Shown: piece by piece, positions 6,909 through 15,353 of the stretch
Position numbering within the stretch: position 1 is the first letter of the stretch
Layout: every line of letters starts with the position of its first letter
DNA from: an uncultured Actinomycetes bacterium
Lineage (GTDB): Bacteria; Actinomycetota; Actinomycetes; Nanopelagicales; Nanopelagicaceae
Direction of reading: 5' to 3'
Assembly: GCA_937864205.1 (NCBI GenBank)
Contig: CALMJB010000108.1
Span: 1 to 19,018 of the forward strand
Length of the DNA stretch: 19,018 nucleotides
Program-made: the position numbers and the translations under genes
The notes under the pieces: generated by a model
Told to the model about the DNA's origin: nothing
The model's database searches: none
Seen by the model: only the letters and a program-made list of their open reading frames with translations

Positions 6909-9824
6909 CTAGGATGCTTTAGATTTTGTCACTTTGCTTGTTTTAGTTTCAGTCACGATTTGAGACTTAACTTTTCGTTTCAAAACTTCGGCTAAAAAAT
7001 TTCCGGTGTAACTATTTTTATTTTTAGCAAGTTCTTCTGGGCTGCCACTGCCAACTAATGTGCCACCTTTGTCGCCACCTTCAGGTCCTAAATCAATCAC
7101 CCAATCGGCAGATTTGATTACATCAAGGTTATGTTCAATTACCACCACAGAATTTCCGGAATCAACTAATCTATTCAGAACCAATAGCAGTTTTCGTACA
7201 TCCTCAAAGTGCAAACCGGTGGTCGGTTCATCTAGAACATAAATGGTTCGGCCAGTACTTCTACGTTGTAATTCCGTTGCCAATTTAACCCGCTGTGCTT
7301 CACCGCCAGAGAGGGTCGGAGCAGATTGCCCTAATCGAACATAACCCAAACCGACATCGCAGAGCGTTTTTAGAAAACGAGCAATACTCGGAACTGATTC
7401 AAAGAAATCTGCGGCTTGTTCAATTGGCATATCCAGTACCTGCGCAATTGTTTTTCCTTTGTAGTGAACTTCAAGAGTTTCGCGGTTGTAACGCGCACCG
7501 TGACAAACTTCGCAAGGCACATACACATCTGGCAAGAAATTCATCTCGATTGTGATGGTGCCATCACCTGCACAGTTCTCGCAGCGACCACCTTTAACGT
7601 TAAATGAGAATCGGCCCTGCTGGTAACCCCTTACTTTTGCCTCAGAAGTTTCGGCAAAAAGTGCTCGAATTTTGTCGAATACACCTGTGTAAGTAGCGGG
7701 GTTTGATCTTGGAGTTCGTCCGATTGGCGATTGATCAACATGCACAACTTTATCTAGTTGTTCCATCCCAGAAATACTGCGGTGTCTTCCGGGTACAACT
7801 CGGGCATTGTTTAATTTCTTCGCCAGCGATGAATACAAGATGTCATTTACTAATGTGGATTTACCAGATCCACTAACACCAGTCACCGCAACAAAAGCGG
7901 CTAATGGAATTTCTACATCTATGTTCTTTAGATTATTTTCACGGGCTTGTTTGATTACCAATTTGCGATCACTAATTTGTCTACGTTTTTTCGGCAGTGT
8001 GATTTCTTTACGACCAGATAAATAGTCACCGGTGATTGAATTTTGCGCTTTGATTAGCTCTTCATAACTACCAGAAGAAACAACTTTTCCACCATGTTCC
8101 CCTGCGCCTGGACCAATATCGACTATCCAATCAGCGGTTCGGATAGTTTCTTCATCGTGTTCGACAACGATTAGCGTATTTCCCAAATCACGCAACCTAG
8201 TTAAAGTTTCGATTAAGCGACGATTATCGCGTTGATGCAGACCAATGCTTGGTTCATCTAGGACATATAAAACTCCGACTAAACCGGATCCGATTTGTGT
8301 AGCCAACCGGATGCGCTGTGCCTCGCCGCCCGACAATGTGGCAGCGGCTCGATCTAACGATAAATAATCTAAACCGACATCTAACAAAAATCCCAGTCGA
8401 GCATTTACCTCTTTTAAAACTCGATCGGCAATTTGCCGTTGCCGAGCATTGAGTTTTAAATCCTTTAGAAACTTCGCACAATCAGAGATAGAAAGTTCGC
8501 ATACTTGAGCGATACTTCGATTATCAAGAGTTACCGCCAATATTTCAGGTTTAAGTCGAGCACCTTTACAAACCGGACAAGGAGTTTCGCGCATGAATGC
8601 TTCGTACTTTTCTCGACTGTAATCGCTGTCGGTTTCAGAATGGCGTCGCTCGATGAATGGCACCACTCCTTCAAAACCAGTTGAGTAATTTCTAACTCGA
8701 CCATATCGATTTCGATACTTCACATGAACTTCATAATCCCAACCATGCAAGATTGCATCCTTAGCTTTTTCGGAAAGTTTGTGCCATGGCACATCCATTG
8801 AAAATCGTAAATCGGCAGCTAACCCCTCGAGCAATCGTTCAAAGTACTCTTGCGATTGACCACCACTCCATGGCGCAATTGCTCCTTCATAAAGAGATTT
8901 AGAATCATCTGGAACCAACAACTCTTCATCAACTTCTAGTCGACTGCCAATTCCGGTGCACTCTGGGCATGCGCCAAATGGTGAGTTAAATGAAAATGAA
9001 CGTGGTTCTAATTCTTCAAAGGAAATTTCACATTTAGGACAGGCAAACTTTTCACTAAAACTTCTCTCTTTCTCTTTTGATCCCGGCTTTTGATCGACAA
9101 AATCTAAAATCACAAGTCCGTTCGCCAATTTAAGTGCAGTTTCAATGGAATCAGTGATTCGAGATTTGCTTTCAGACTTTGCAGTCAGCCGATCTATTAC
9201 TACTTCAATCGTATGTTTTTCTTGTTTCTTTAATTTTGGCACATCAGCAATTTGGTAAACCGTGCCATCTACTCGAACTCTGGAATAACCCTGCACATTA
9301 AACTCTTTGAATAGGTCTAAGAATTCACCTTTACGTTCTCTAATTACCGGTGCCAGTACCTGGAATTTTGTACCTTCGGGCATAGTAAGAATCTGGTCGA
9401 CAATATTTTGTGGTGTTTGTCGAGTGATTTCTGAGCCACACTTAGGACAGTGCGGAGTTCCGGCCCGAGCAAACAACAACCTTAAATAATCATAAACTTC
9501 AGTAATTGTGCCAACTGTCGATCTGGGATTTCGATTTGTAGATTTCTGATCAATTGAAACCGCTGGTGATAATCCTTCGATGAAATCAACATCAGGTTTA
9601 TCCATTTGGCCAAGAAATTGCCGGGCGTATGCCGACAGAGATTCCACATATCGTCGTTGACCTTCGGCAAAAATGGTGTCAAAGGCCAGCGAAGATTTTC
9701 CCGATCCAGACAATCCAGTAAAAACAATAAGTGAATTTCTCGGTAAATCTAAATTTACATTTTTTAAATTGTGTTCGCGGGCACCTCGAACTATAAGTCG
9801 TTCGTGCACTTTAGGGTCGGCCAT
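6909..9824 (-). CDS. uvrA: UvrABC system protein A (damage-recognition ATPase)
   Basis: UvrA dimerises, scans DNA for lesions and loads UvrB. It has 971 aa, close to the family norm. Both ABC ATPase halves are complete: Walker A GLSGSGKSS (37-45), LSGGE (497-501) and VLDEP (521-525) in the first; GVSGSGKST (649-657), LSGGE (838-842) and VLDEP (863-867) in the second. Zinc sites are at C262/C265 with C286/C289, and C748/C751 with C771/C774. Extra CxxC pairs at C126/C129 and C416/C419 also belong to the family pattern. The last 25 residues or so are a Lys/Thr/Ser-rich tail that is probably disordered. The ATG lies 5 bp after the uvrB stop with no strong Shine-Dalgarno, so translation is probably coupled. 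Stop codon TAG. Confidence 0.99.
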   Translation of the reverse strand: MADPKVHERLIVRGAREHNLKNVNLDLPRNSLIVFTGLSGSGKSSLAFDTIFAEGQRRYVESLSAYARQFLGQMDKPDVDFIEGLSPAVSIDQKSTNRNPRSTVGTITEVYDYLRLLFARAGTPHCPKCGSEITRQTPQNIVDQILTMPEGTKFQVLAPVIRERKGEFLDLFKEFNVQGYSRVRVDGTVYQIADVPKLKKQEKHTIEVVIDRLTAKSESKSRITDSIETALKLANGLVILDFVDQKPGSKEKERSFSEKFACPKCEISFEELEPRSFSFNSPFGACPECTGIGSRLEVDEELLVPDDSKSLYEGAIAPWSGGQSQEYFERLLEGLAADLRFSMDVPWHKLSEKAKDAILHGWDYEVHVKYRNRYGRVRNYSTGFEGVVPFIERRHSETDSDYSREKYEAFMRETPCPVCKGARLKPEILAVTLDNRSIAQVCELSISDCAKFLKDLKLNARQRQIADRVLKEVNARLGFLLDVGLDYLSLDRAAATLSGGEAQRIRLATQIGSGLVGVLYVLDEPSIGLHQRDNRRLIETLTRLRDLGNTLIVVEHDEETIRTADWIVDIGPGAGEHGGKVVSSGSYEELIKAQNSITGDYLSGRKEITLPKKRRQISDRKLVIKQARENNLKNIDVEIPLAAFVAVTGVSGSGKSTLVNDILYSSLAKKLNNARVVPGRHRSISGMEQLDKVVHVDQSPIGRTPRSNPATYTGVFDKIRALFAETSEAKVRGYQQGRFSFNVKGGRCENCAGDGTITIEMNFLPDVYVPCEVCHGARYNRETLEVHYKGKTIAQVLDMPIEQAADFFESVPSIARFLKTLCDVGLGYVRLGQSAPTLSGGEAQRVKLATELQRRSTGRTIYVLDEPTTGLHFEDVRKLLLVLNRLVDSGNSVVVIEHNLDVIKSADWVIDLGPEGGDKGGTLVGSGSPEELAKNKNSYTGNFLAEVLKRKVKSQIVTETKTSKVTKSKAS

Positions 9825-9829
9825 TGAAA

Positions 9830-11941
9830 TTAAGTTCCCGCTTCAGTCATTACCCGCAACTCTCGTTTTAATTCGCGGATTTCATCTCTTAATCTGGCTG
9901 CTAATTCGAAATTTAACTCCGCTGCAGCAGATCTCATCTGTTCTGAGAGTGATTCTATTAGCGCAATTAGTTCCTGTCTTGGCAACGAGAGCAGAGATTT
10001 ATTGTGCACTCCGATTGCGACCTGATTTGCCCGGGATGTTTGAGATGTGCCTTTATTCAATGTATTAAATGTATTGAACGCCTTTGAAATCTCTTCGGTG
10101 TCCTCTGATTCCTTTGAAATTAGATCAGTGATATCGGCAATTTTCTTACGCAGTGGGGTCGGATCAATTCCATTTGCTTCGTTGAAGGCGATTTGCTTCG
10201 CTCGTCGCCTATTAGTCTCATCAATTGCCTGTTGCATAGATTTGGTCAGATTGTCGGCGTACATGTGTACTTCGCCAGAAACATTTCGAGCAGCGCGACC
10301 AATAGTTTGAATCAACGAAGTGGTCGAACGCAAAAATCCTTCTTTATCTGCATCCAGGATTGCCACCAGCGAAACTTCTGGCAGATCTAATCCTTCTCGC
10401 AAAAGATTTATGCCAACTAAAACATCGTATGCACCGGTACGAAGTTCACGTAGTAATTCCACCCGTCGCAACGTATCTACTTCTGAGTGTAGATATCTGA
10501 CTTTGATTCCTAGATTCAATAAGTAATCGGTTAAATCTTCGGACATCTTTTTAGTTAATGTTGTTACCAGCACTCGCTCATTTTTCTCAGAGCGTAATCT
10601 GATTTCGGAAACTAAATCATCTATCTGACCTTTGATTGGTTTAACTACAATCTTTGGATCAACTAATCCAGTTGGGCGAATTACCTGCTCAACAAATAAT
10701 CCTTTGGTCTTTTCCATTTCATATTTACCCGGCGTGGCCGACAAATAAACCTTTTGCCCAGTTCGACTCAAGAATTCATCAAAGCGAAGCGGTCGATTGT
10801 CGATTGCAGATGGCAATCTAAATCCATGTTCAATCAAAGTTCGTTTTCGCGCGGCATCGCCCTCATGCATTGCGCCAATTTGTGGAACCGTGACGTGAGA
10901 CTCGTCTATCACGACTAAGAAATCCTCTGGAAAATAATCGAGTAAACAATTTGGGGCACTCCCTGGCGCACGGCCATCGAGATGACGTGAGTAATTTTCA
11001 ATACCGGAACAAAAACCAAGTTGTCGCATCATTTCGATATCAAAAGTTGTTCGCATTCGAATGCGTTGCGCCTCTAGCAACTTATTTTGCTTTTCAAACT
11101 CAACAATTCGATCAGCTAGTTCAGTTTCGATTGCTGAAATAGCCCGTTCCATAGTTTCTGGACCAGCTGAATAATGGGAAGCTGGAAAAATGTACATCTC
11201 AGTTTCATCGCGAATAATCTCACCCGTTAACGGATGCAGTGTCATGATTTTTTCAATTTCATCACCAAACATTTCAATGCGCACCGCTAACTCTTCGTAC
11301 ATTGGGATGATCTCGATGGTGTCACCGCGAACTCGGAATGTGCCGCGCACAAAAGCCATGTCATTTCGCGTGTACTGAATATCTACAAATTTTCTCAATA
11401 ATTTATTACGTTCTATCGAATCACCCACTTTCAGTCGAATCATTCGATCGACATACTCTTGCGGTGTGCCTAATCCATAAATACACGAGACCGTTGCGAC
11501 TACTACAACATCTCGCCTAGTTAACAGCGAGTTGGTTGCTGAATGTCGCAACCGCTCTACCTCTGAATTAATTGCTGAATCTTTTTCAATGAATGTATCG
11601 GTTTGCGGAATGTAAGCCTCAGGTTGGTAGTAGTCGTAATAAGAGACAAAATATTCAACCGCGTTGTTGGGCAGCAGTTGCTTAAACTCATTTGCTAATT
11701 GGGCAGCCAAAGTTTTATTGGGCGCCATAACTAGTGTTGGCCGCTGTACTTGCTCAATCAACCAGGCGGTGGTTGCACTTTTTCCAGTTCCAGTGGCGCC
11801 AAGCAAAACAATATCTGGCACACCATCATTTAATTGTTTGGTTATTTGCGCGATTGCCGAGGGCTGATCTCCGGCTGGTACAAAATCGCTCTCTACCTTG
11901 AATGGATTTACCCGACGTGTTAAGTCACTTACTGGTCTCAT
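9830..11941 (-). CDS. uvrB: UvrABC system protein B (excinuclease helicase subunit)
   Basis: UvrB receives damaged DNA from UvrA, verifies the lesion with a beta-hairpin and recruits UvrC. It has 703 aa. Walker A GATGTGKS is at 48-55. The damage-probing hairpin begins at YYDYYQPEAYIPQTDTF (101-117). Helicase motif II reads DESH (346-349), motif III YLSATPG (399-405) and motif VI QTIGRAARN (545-553). The UvrC-binding UVR motif lies at about 657-695 (LNFELAARLRDEI), after a polar linker at about 608-650. The ATG shares its A with the coaE TAA stop (TAATG arrangement, 1-nt overlap), which implies translational coupling. The gene directly precedes uvrA, so the UvrB and UvrA partners are made from one transcript. 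Confidence 0.99.
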   Translation of the reverse strand: MRPVSDLTRRVNPFKVESDFVPAGDQPSAIAQITKQLNDGVPDIVLLGATGTGKSATTAWLIEQVQRPTLVMAPNKTLAAQLANEFKQLLPNNAVEYFVSYYDYYQPEAYIPQTDTFIEKDSAINSEVERLRHSATNSLLTRRDVVVVATVSCIYGLGTPQEYVDRMIRLKVGDSIERNKLLRKFVDIQYTRNDMAFVRGTFRVRGDTIEIIPMYEELAVRIEMFGDEIEKIMTLHPLTGEIIRDETEMYIFPASHYSAGPETMERAISAIETELADRIVEFEKQNKLLEAQRIRMRTTFDIEMMRQLGFCSGIENYSRHLDGRAPGSAPNCLLDYFPEDFLVVIDESHVTVPQIGAMHEGDAARKRTLIEHGFRLPSAIDNRPLRFDEFLSRTGQKVYLSATPGKYEMEKTKGLFVEQVIRPTGLVDPKIVVKPIKGQIDDLVSEIRLRSEKNERVLVTTLTKKMSEDLTDYLLNLGIKVRYLHSEVDTLRRVELLRELRTGAYDVLVGINLLREGLDLPEVSLVAILDADKEGFLRSTTSLIQTIGRAARNVSGEVHMYADNLTKSMQQAIDETNRRRAKQIAFNEANGIDPTPLRKKIADITDLISKESEDTEEISKAFNTFNTLNKGTSQTSRANQVAIGVHNKSLLSLPRQELIALIESLSEQMRSAAAELNFELAARLRDEIRELKRELRVMTEAGT

Positions 11942-12540
11942 TAATTAGATTTGCTCTCTAAAACCTTTAGTTTTTGCCAAACTTTCTCAACTTGTGTTGT
12001 TAAATCCGATAAATCTTTAGAGTTATCAATTACTGCATCTGATATTGCTTCCCGCTGCGCATCGCTGGCTTGCGAATTAATTCGCTGTTCAATTTCATAA
12101 CTTTTCATTCCGCGCGCCAATAATCTAGATTTGCGAACTTCCACTGGAGCAAAAACAGATATGACAAAGTCGAACTTATAGTCATATTTTGACTCTGCTA
12201 ACAAGGGAATTTGATTGATCAGAATGGCATTTTCCGGAGCAGCTTTGACCAGACGTTCAAACTCTTTGCGGATTAAAGGATGAGTTATTTGCTCTAATTG
12301 TTTTCGTTTATCACTATCTGCAAAAATAATTTTGGCTAACTCTTTTCGATCTATTTCGCCATTTTGCAGAATTTGATCGCCAAAGGCTGAAACCACTTCA
12401 GAAAAACCGGGTGTGCCGCGTTCTATTATCTGCCTAGCTATTTCATCAGAATCGATAACGATTGCACCAAGACCGGCAAATATTTCTGCCGCTCGTGATT
12501 TACCAGAGCCAATACCGCCGGTAAGGGCAACTCTCAACAT
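11941..12540 (-). CDS. coaE: Dephospho-CoA kinase
   Basis: Catalyses the last step of coenzyme A synthesis, ATP-dependent phosphorylation of the ribose 3'-hydroxyl of dephospho-CoA. It has 199 aa, the standard single-domain length. The P-loop GGIGSGKS is at 8-15, followed by VIDSDEIAR (28-36), the conserved HPLIR (87-91), IPLLAE (111-116) in the substrate-binding region, and the lid-side RINSQAS (153-159). It lacks the C-terminal GrpB-like extension found on the mycobacterial enzyme. The ATG is 30 bp after the rpsA stop, and the TAA overlaps the uvrB ATG by one base. The rpsA-coaE-uvrB order is conserved in Actinobacteria as I remember it. No own promoter is evident, so it is probably transcribed from the rpsA promoter. 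Confidence 0.98.
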   Translation of the reverse strand: MLRVALTGGIGSGKSRAAEIFAGLGAIVIDSDEIARQIIERGTPGFSEVVSAFGDQILQNGEIDRKELAKIIFADSDKRKQLEQITHPLIRKEFERLVKAAPENAILINQIPLLAESKYDYKFDFVISVFAPVEVRKSRLLARGMKSYEIEQRINSQASDAQREAISDAVIDNSKDLSDLTTQVEKVWQKLKVLESKSN

Positions 12541-12570
12541 AGTTGAACTTTACTGAGAGTTAAAGAATAG

Positions 12571-13914
12571 TTATTGGGCAGAACTTTCCGAAGCGGCGGC
12601 GGCATCAGCAGCCTTCGCATCGGCTTTTTGCTTTTTATGTGCAAGAAATCTTGCTTGCGCCTCTTTGTATTGACGTTCCCATTCCTCTTTTTGAGATTCA
12701 TAACCCGGTGCCCACTCTTGAGTTTGTGGATCAAAACCTTCTGGATAGATGAATTTTCCATTTGCATCGTAACGCGCTGGCATTCCATATTGAGTTGGAT
12801 CAAATGCTTCAATTTCAACTTCTTGCCCCTCGTTTGCTTGCTTGAGCGAGAGCGAAATTCGACGGCGTTCTAAATCGATATCAATTATTTTCACAAACAA
12901 CTTATCGCCAACTTGCACTACTTGTTCAGGAATTTCAACATGACGTTCTGCTAGTTCAGAAATATGTACCAAACCTTCAATGCCTTCAAATACTTTTATG
13001 AACGCACCAAACGGAACTAATTTTGTTACTTCACCAGGTACAACCTGATTGATTGTGTGGGTACGAGCAAAAGCTTGCCAAGGATCTTCTTGTGTAGCTT
13101 TCAGAGATAATGAAACTCGTTCGCGATCATTATCGATCTCTAAAACTTCTACAGTTACTTCATCGCCGACGTTAACGACTTCTGATGGATGATCTATGTG
13201 TTTCCAGGAAAGTTCGGATACGTGAACTAATCCATCGACACCGCCTAAATCAACGAATGCACCAAAATTAACGATTGATGAAATTGTGCCGGTTCGAACC
13301 TGACCCTTAGTCAATTGGCTTAAGAAAGTGGTGCGGGATTCTGATTGAGATTGTTCTAAAAATGCTCTGCGGGAAAGAACCACATTGTTGCGATTCTTAT
13401 CTAATTCGATGATGCGACACTCAACCTCTTGTCCCATGTATGGCGAAAGGTCACGCACTCTGCGCATTTCAACTAGCGATGCCGGCAAAAATCCACGCAG
13501 TCCGATGTCGACTATTAATCCACCTTTAACTACTTCAATTACTGTGCCAGTTACAACCTCATCTTTATTCTTTTTCTCTTCAACATCGCTCCAGGCTTTT
13601 TCATACTGGGCCCGTTTTTTAGAGAGAATTAAACGACCTTCTTTGTCCTCTTTTTGAAGTACTAATGCTTCAATGCGATCGCCTAGTTTTACTAATTCTC
13701 CGGGTGCAACATCATGACGAATTGATAGTTCACGTACTGGAATTACGCCTTCGGTTTTGTAACCGATATCTAATAGGACTTCTTCGCGATCAATTTGTAC
13801 TACGGTTCCGGAAACTAGATCTCCGTCATTGAAATTTTTAATGGTTCCTTCTATGGCGGCGAGGAACTCTGCCGAACTGCCAACATCATTGACAGCAATT
13901 TGCGAACGAGCCAA
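12571..13914 (-). CDS. rpsA: 30S ribosomal protein S1
   Basis: S1 binds mRNA leaders and helps the 30S subunit initiate, especially on weak or structured sites. It has 447 aa with four S1/OB-fold repeats at about 29-100, 118-184, 203-272 and 289-358; E. coli S1 has six, and four is normal for Actinobacteria. Typical repeat signatures are FGAFVDLGGVDGLVHVSEL (217-235) and FGAFIKVFEGIEGLVHISEL (302-321). The C-terminal tail after about 375 is charged and ends in an Ala-rich stretch. The start is TTG (13914-13912): an in-frame TAG lies 7 codons upstream with no ATG or GTG between, and GGAG sits 4 nt before the TTG. It is the first gene of the minus-strand train and has its own promoter. Confidence 0.98.
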   Translation of the reverse strand: MARSQIAVNDVGSSAEFLAAIEGTIKNFNDGDLVSGTVVQIDREEVLLDIGYKTEGVIPVRELSIRHDVAPGELVKLGDRIEALVLQKEDKEGRLILSKKRAQYEKAWSDVEEKKNKDEVVTGTVIEVVKGGLIVDIGLRGFLPASLVEMRRVRDLSPYMGQEVECRIIELDKNRNNVVLSRRAFLEQSQSESRTTFLSQLTKGQVRTGTISSIVNFGAFVDLGGVDGLVHVSELSWKHIDHPSEVVNVGDEVTVEVLEIDNDRERVSLSLKATQEDPWQAFARTHTINQVVPGEVTKLVPFGAFIKVFEGIEGLVHISELAERHVEIPEQVVQVGDKLFVKIIDIDLERRRISLSLKQANEGQEVEIEAFDPTQYGMPARYDANGKFIYPEGFDPQTQEWAPGYESQKEEWERQYKEAQARFLAHKKQKADAKAADAAAASESSAQ

Positions 13915-13918
13915 TTTA

Positions 13919-13922
13919 CTCC
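13919..13922 (-). promoter_or_regulatory. Shine-Dalgarno core supporting the rpsA TTG start
   Basis: GGAG on the minus strand lies 4 nt before TTG. With the in-frame stop TAG at 13935-13933 and no other standard start codon between, it fixes the unusual TTG initiation. The spacing is a little short. Confidence 0.6.
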
Positions 13923-13963
13923 AGTTAATGCACTAGTAGGGACAAGGATTTAAAGCAGGCTGA

Positions 13964-13992
13964 AGGTTACTTATTACTTTCTTAAGGGTCAA
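13964..13992 (-). promoter_or_regulatory. rpsA promoter (TTGACC-N17-TAACCT)
   Basis: On the minus strand, TTGACC (13992-13987) is followed by a 17-nt spacer and TAACCT (13969-13964), which fits the actinobacterial TANNNT -10 pattern. Transcription would start near 13957, giving a leader of about 40-45 nt before the TTG codon. This is probably the main promoter for rpsA-coaE-uvrBAC. It is the best -35/-10 pair in the window. Confidence 0.6.
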
Positions 13993-14074
13993 ACTCGTGT
14001 GCAGTTCAGAGATTTTGGTGGTAAAAATTGCCGTATTCAACGCAAATCTTGTTATTTTTGCAGGAGGGTGTCAC

Positions 14075-14080
14075 TAAACT
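14075..14080 (+). promoter_or_regulatory. TAAACT -10 box for a leaderless MFS mRNA
   Basis: TAAACT fits TANNNT and lies exactly 7 nt before the ATG at 14088, so transcription would begin at or next to the ATG. The codon just before the ATG is TAA in frame, so the start cannot move upstream. The -35 region is T-rich with no clear match. The thioesterase gene has the same hexamer at the same distance. Confidence 0.5.
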
Positions 14081-14087
14081 TAAATAA

Positions 14088-15314
14088 ATGGATCGTTATA
14101 TTTCAATATTAAAGAATCGATCCGCTCAATATTTATTAGTCGCAGCATTCCCGGCTCGAATGGCATACGGAATGATTTCACTCGCCATCTATTTCAAGGT
14201 TCAACAAACTTCTGGTTCTATCGCGCTCGCTGGTTTAGCAGCGGGGGTAAACGGAGTAGCCGGTGCGACTACCGCAGGTTTGCGCGGCACCGTGGTAGAT
14301 CGAATTGGAATGCAGATTCCACTTAGAGTTTTAGCACCAACCTACGCAGCGTTAATTGTTTTTTTCTCAACCGCACAGACAAACTTTCAATTAGTTTTGT
14401 TTGCTGGAATTTTAGGTTTTACCGCTCCGCCAATAAATCTATCGGTCCGACCACTTTGGAAAATAACAGTTCCGCCAGAACAAATTCGAGTTGCATATTC
14501 ACTTGATACTTCGATTATGAATTCCGTTGGCGTATTTGGGCCATTGGCATCCACTTCAATCAGTTTGGCACACGGAGCAGATTCCGCGTTGCGGATCTGT
14601 GCATCTTTAATGGTGATTGGTGGACTCGCGCTTTCCTTTTCATCTCGGACTAAATCGTGGCGACCTGAGAAAAAAACCAAAGGAGATTTACCAGTTTGGA
14701 AAGTTCCGGCCATGAGACTTTTAATGTTTGAAGGGATGTTCATTGGTTTAGGTTGGGGGCTTTTCGATATTGGTGTACCGGCATTTACCACAATTGAGAA
14801 AATTCCAGAACGTACCGGTGTGATATTTGCAATTATGGCAACCGGAAATGTCATAGGTGGTTTGTTTGCCGGGATGATTTCTAAACACACCTCATCGTTG
14901 CGGGCGTTCCGAAGAAATTACACAATGTGGTTTATTTTCAGTTTGCCGTTGGTTTTCACTTATCCAAACTGGACCATGATGACTGTTACTTTCTTAATGA
15001 GTTTGATGGCGGGAGGGTTGCAAGTTTTCTATTTAGAAATTAGCGAAGCGGTTAGACCAAAGGGAACTGCGGTGGCAGCGCTCGGTTGGCTTTGGACGGT
15101 CGAAGGAACATTTTCTGCAATCGGAAGCGCGCTTGGTGGATTTATCTCAGAACATTTCTCACCGAGATACTGCCTGGCTAGCACCACAATTTGTGTCGGA
15201 ATTGGATTATTAATCATGACCCTTGGCCAAAATCTTTTGAAAGCGGCGGATCGAATTCCAGATTCGAAGTCAGATGAAGCGGCCTTGGAAGCTAACGTCG
15301 ATACCAATAAATAA
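14088..15314 (+). CDS. Major facilitator superfamily transporter, substrate unknown
   Basis: Integral inner-membrane protein of 408 aa. Hydrophobic segments are compatible with 12 helices, at roughly 13-35, 45-68, 77-93, 98-117, 138-160, 165-183, then 207-230, 242-262, 275-292, 297-318, 328-352 and 358-380. A charged cytoplasmic loop lies between the halves (about 186-205). The loop after helix 2 reads GTVVDRIG (67-74), a degenerate MFS motif A. RPLWKITVPP (121-130) and the following MNSVGVFGP (144-152) resemble a common actinobacterial MFS subgroup as I recall it. The C-terminus is polar and acidic. The substrate cannot be read from sequence; drug or metabolite export is only a possibility. 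The gene is divergent from rpsA and convergent with polA (39 bp apart), so it stands alone. A TANNNT box 7 nt upstream suggests a leaderless mRNA. Confidence 0.93.
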   Translation: MDRYISILKNRSAQYLLVAAFPARMAYGMISLAIYFKVQQTSGSIALAGLAAGVNGVAGATTAGLRGTVVDRIGMQIPLRVLAPTYAALIVFFSTAQTNFQLVLFAGILGFTAPPINLSVRPLWKITVPPEQIRVAYSLDTSIMNSVGVFGPLASTSISLAHGADSALRICASLMVIGGLALSFSSRTKSWRPEKKTKGDLPVWKVPAMRLLMFEGMFIGLGWGLFDIGVPAFTTIEKIPERTGVIFAIMATGNVIGGLFAGMISKHTSSLRAFRRNYTMWFIFSLPLVFTYPNWTMMTVTFLMSLMAGGLQVFYLEISEAVRPKGTAVAALGWLWTVEGTFSAIGSALGGFISEHFSPRYCLASTTICVGIGLLIMTLGQNLLKAADRIPDSKSDEAALEANVDTNK

Positions 15315-15353
15315 TCACGCGCTTCATTTAACGAATCTAAAGAATCTAACTAA

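Noticed and set aside
14387..14890. 167-codon open frame on the minus strand inside the MFS transporter gene
   Set aside because: It is fully antisense to a well-supported membrane protein, resembles no family I know, and has no promoter or ribosome-binding site. It is a shadow frame.
15315..15353. Possible bidirectional terminator between the MFS gene and polA
   Set aside because: The spacer has only a short direct repeat (GAATCTA twice) and a 10-bp A/T palindrome ACTAATTAGT at the polA stop, with no stem followed by a T-run.
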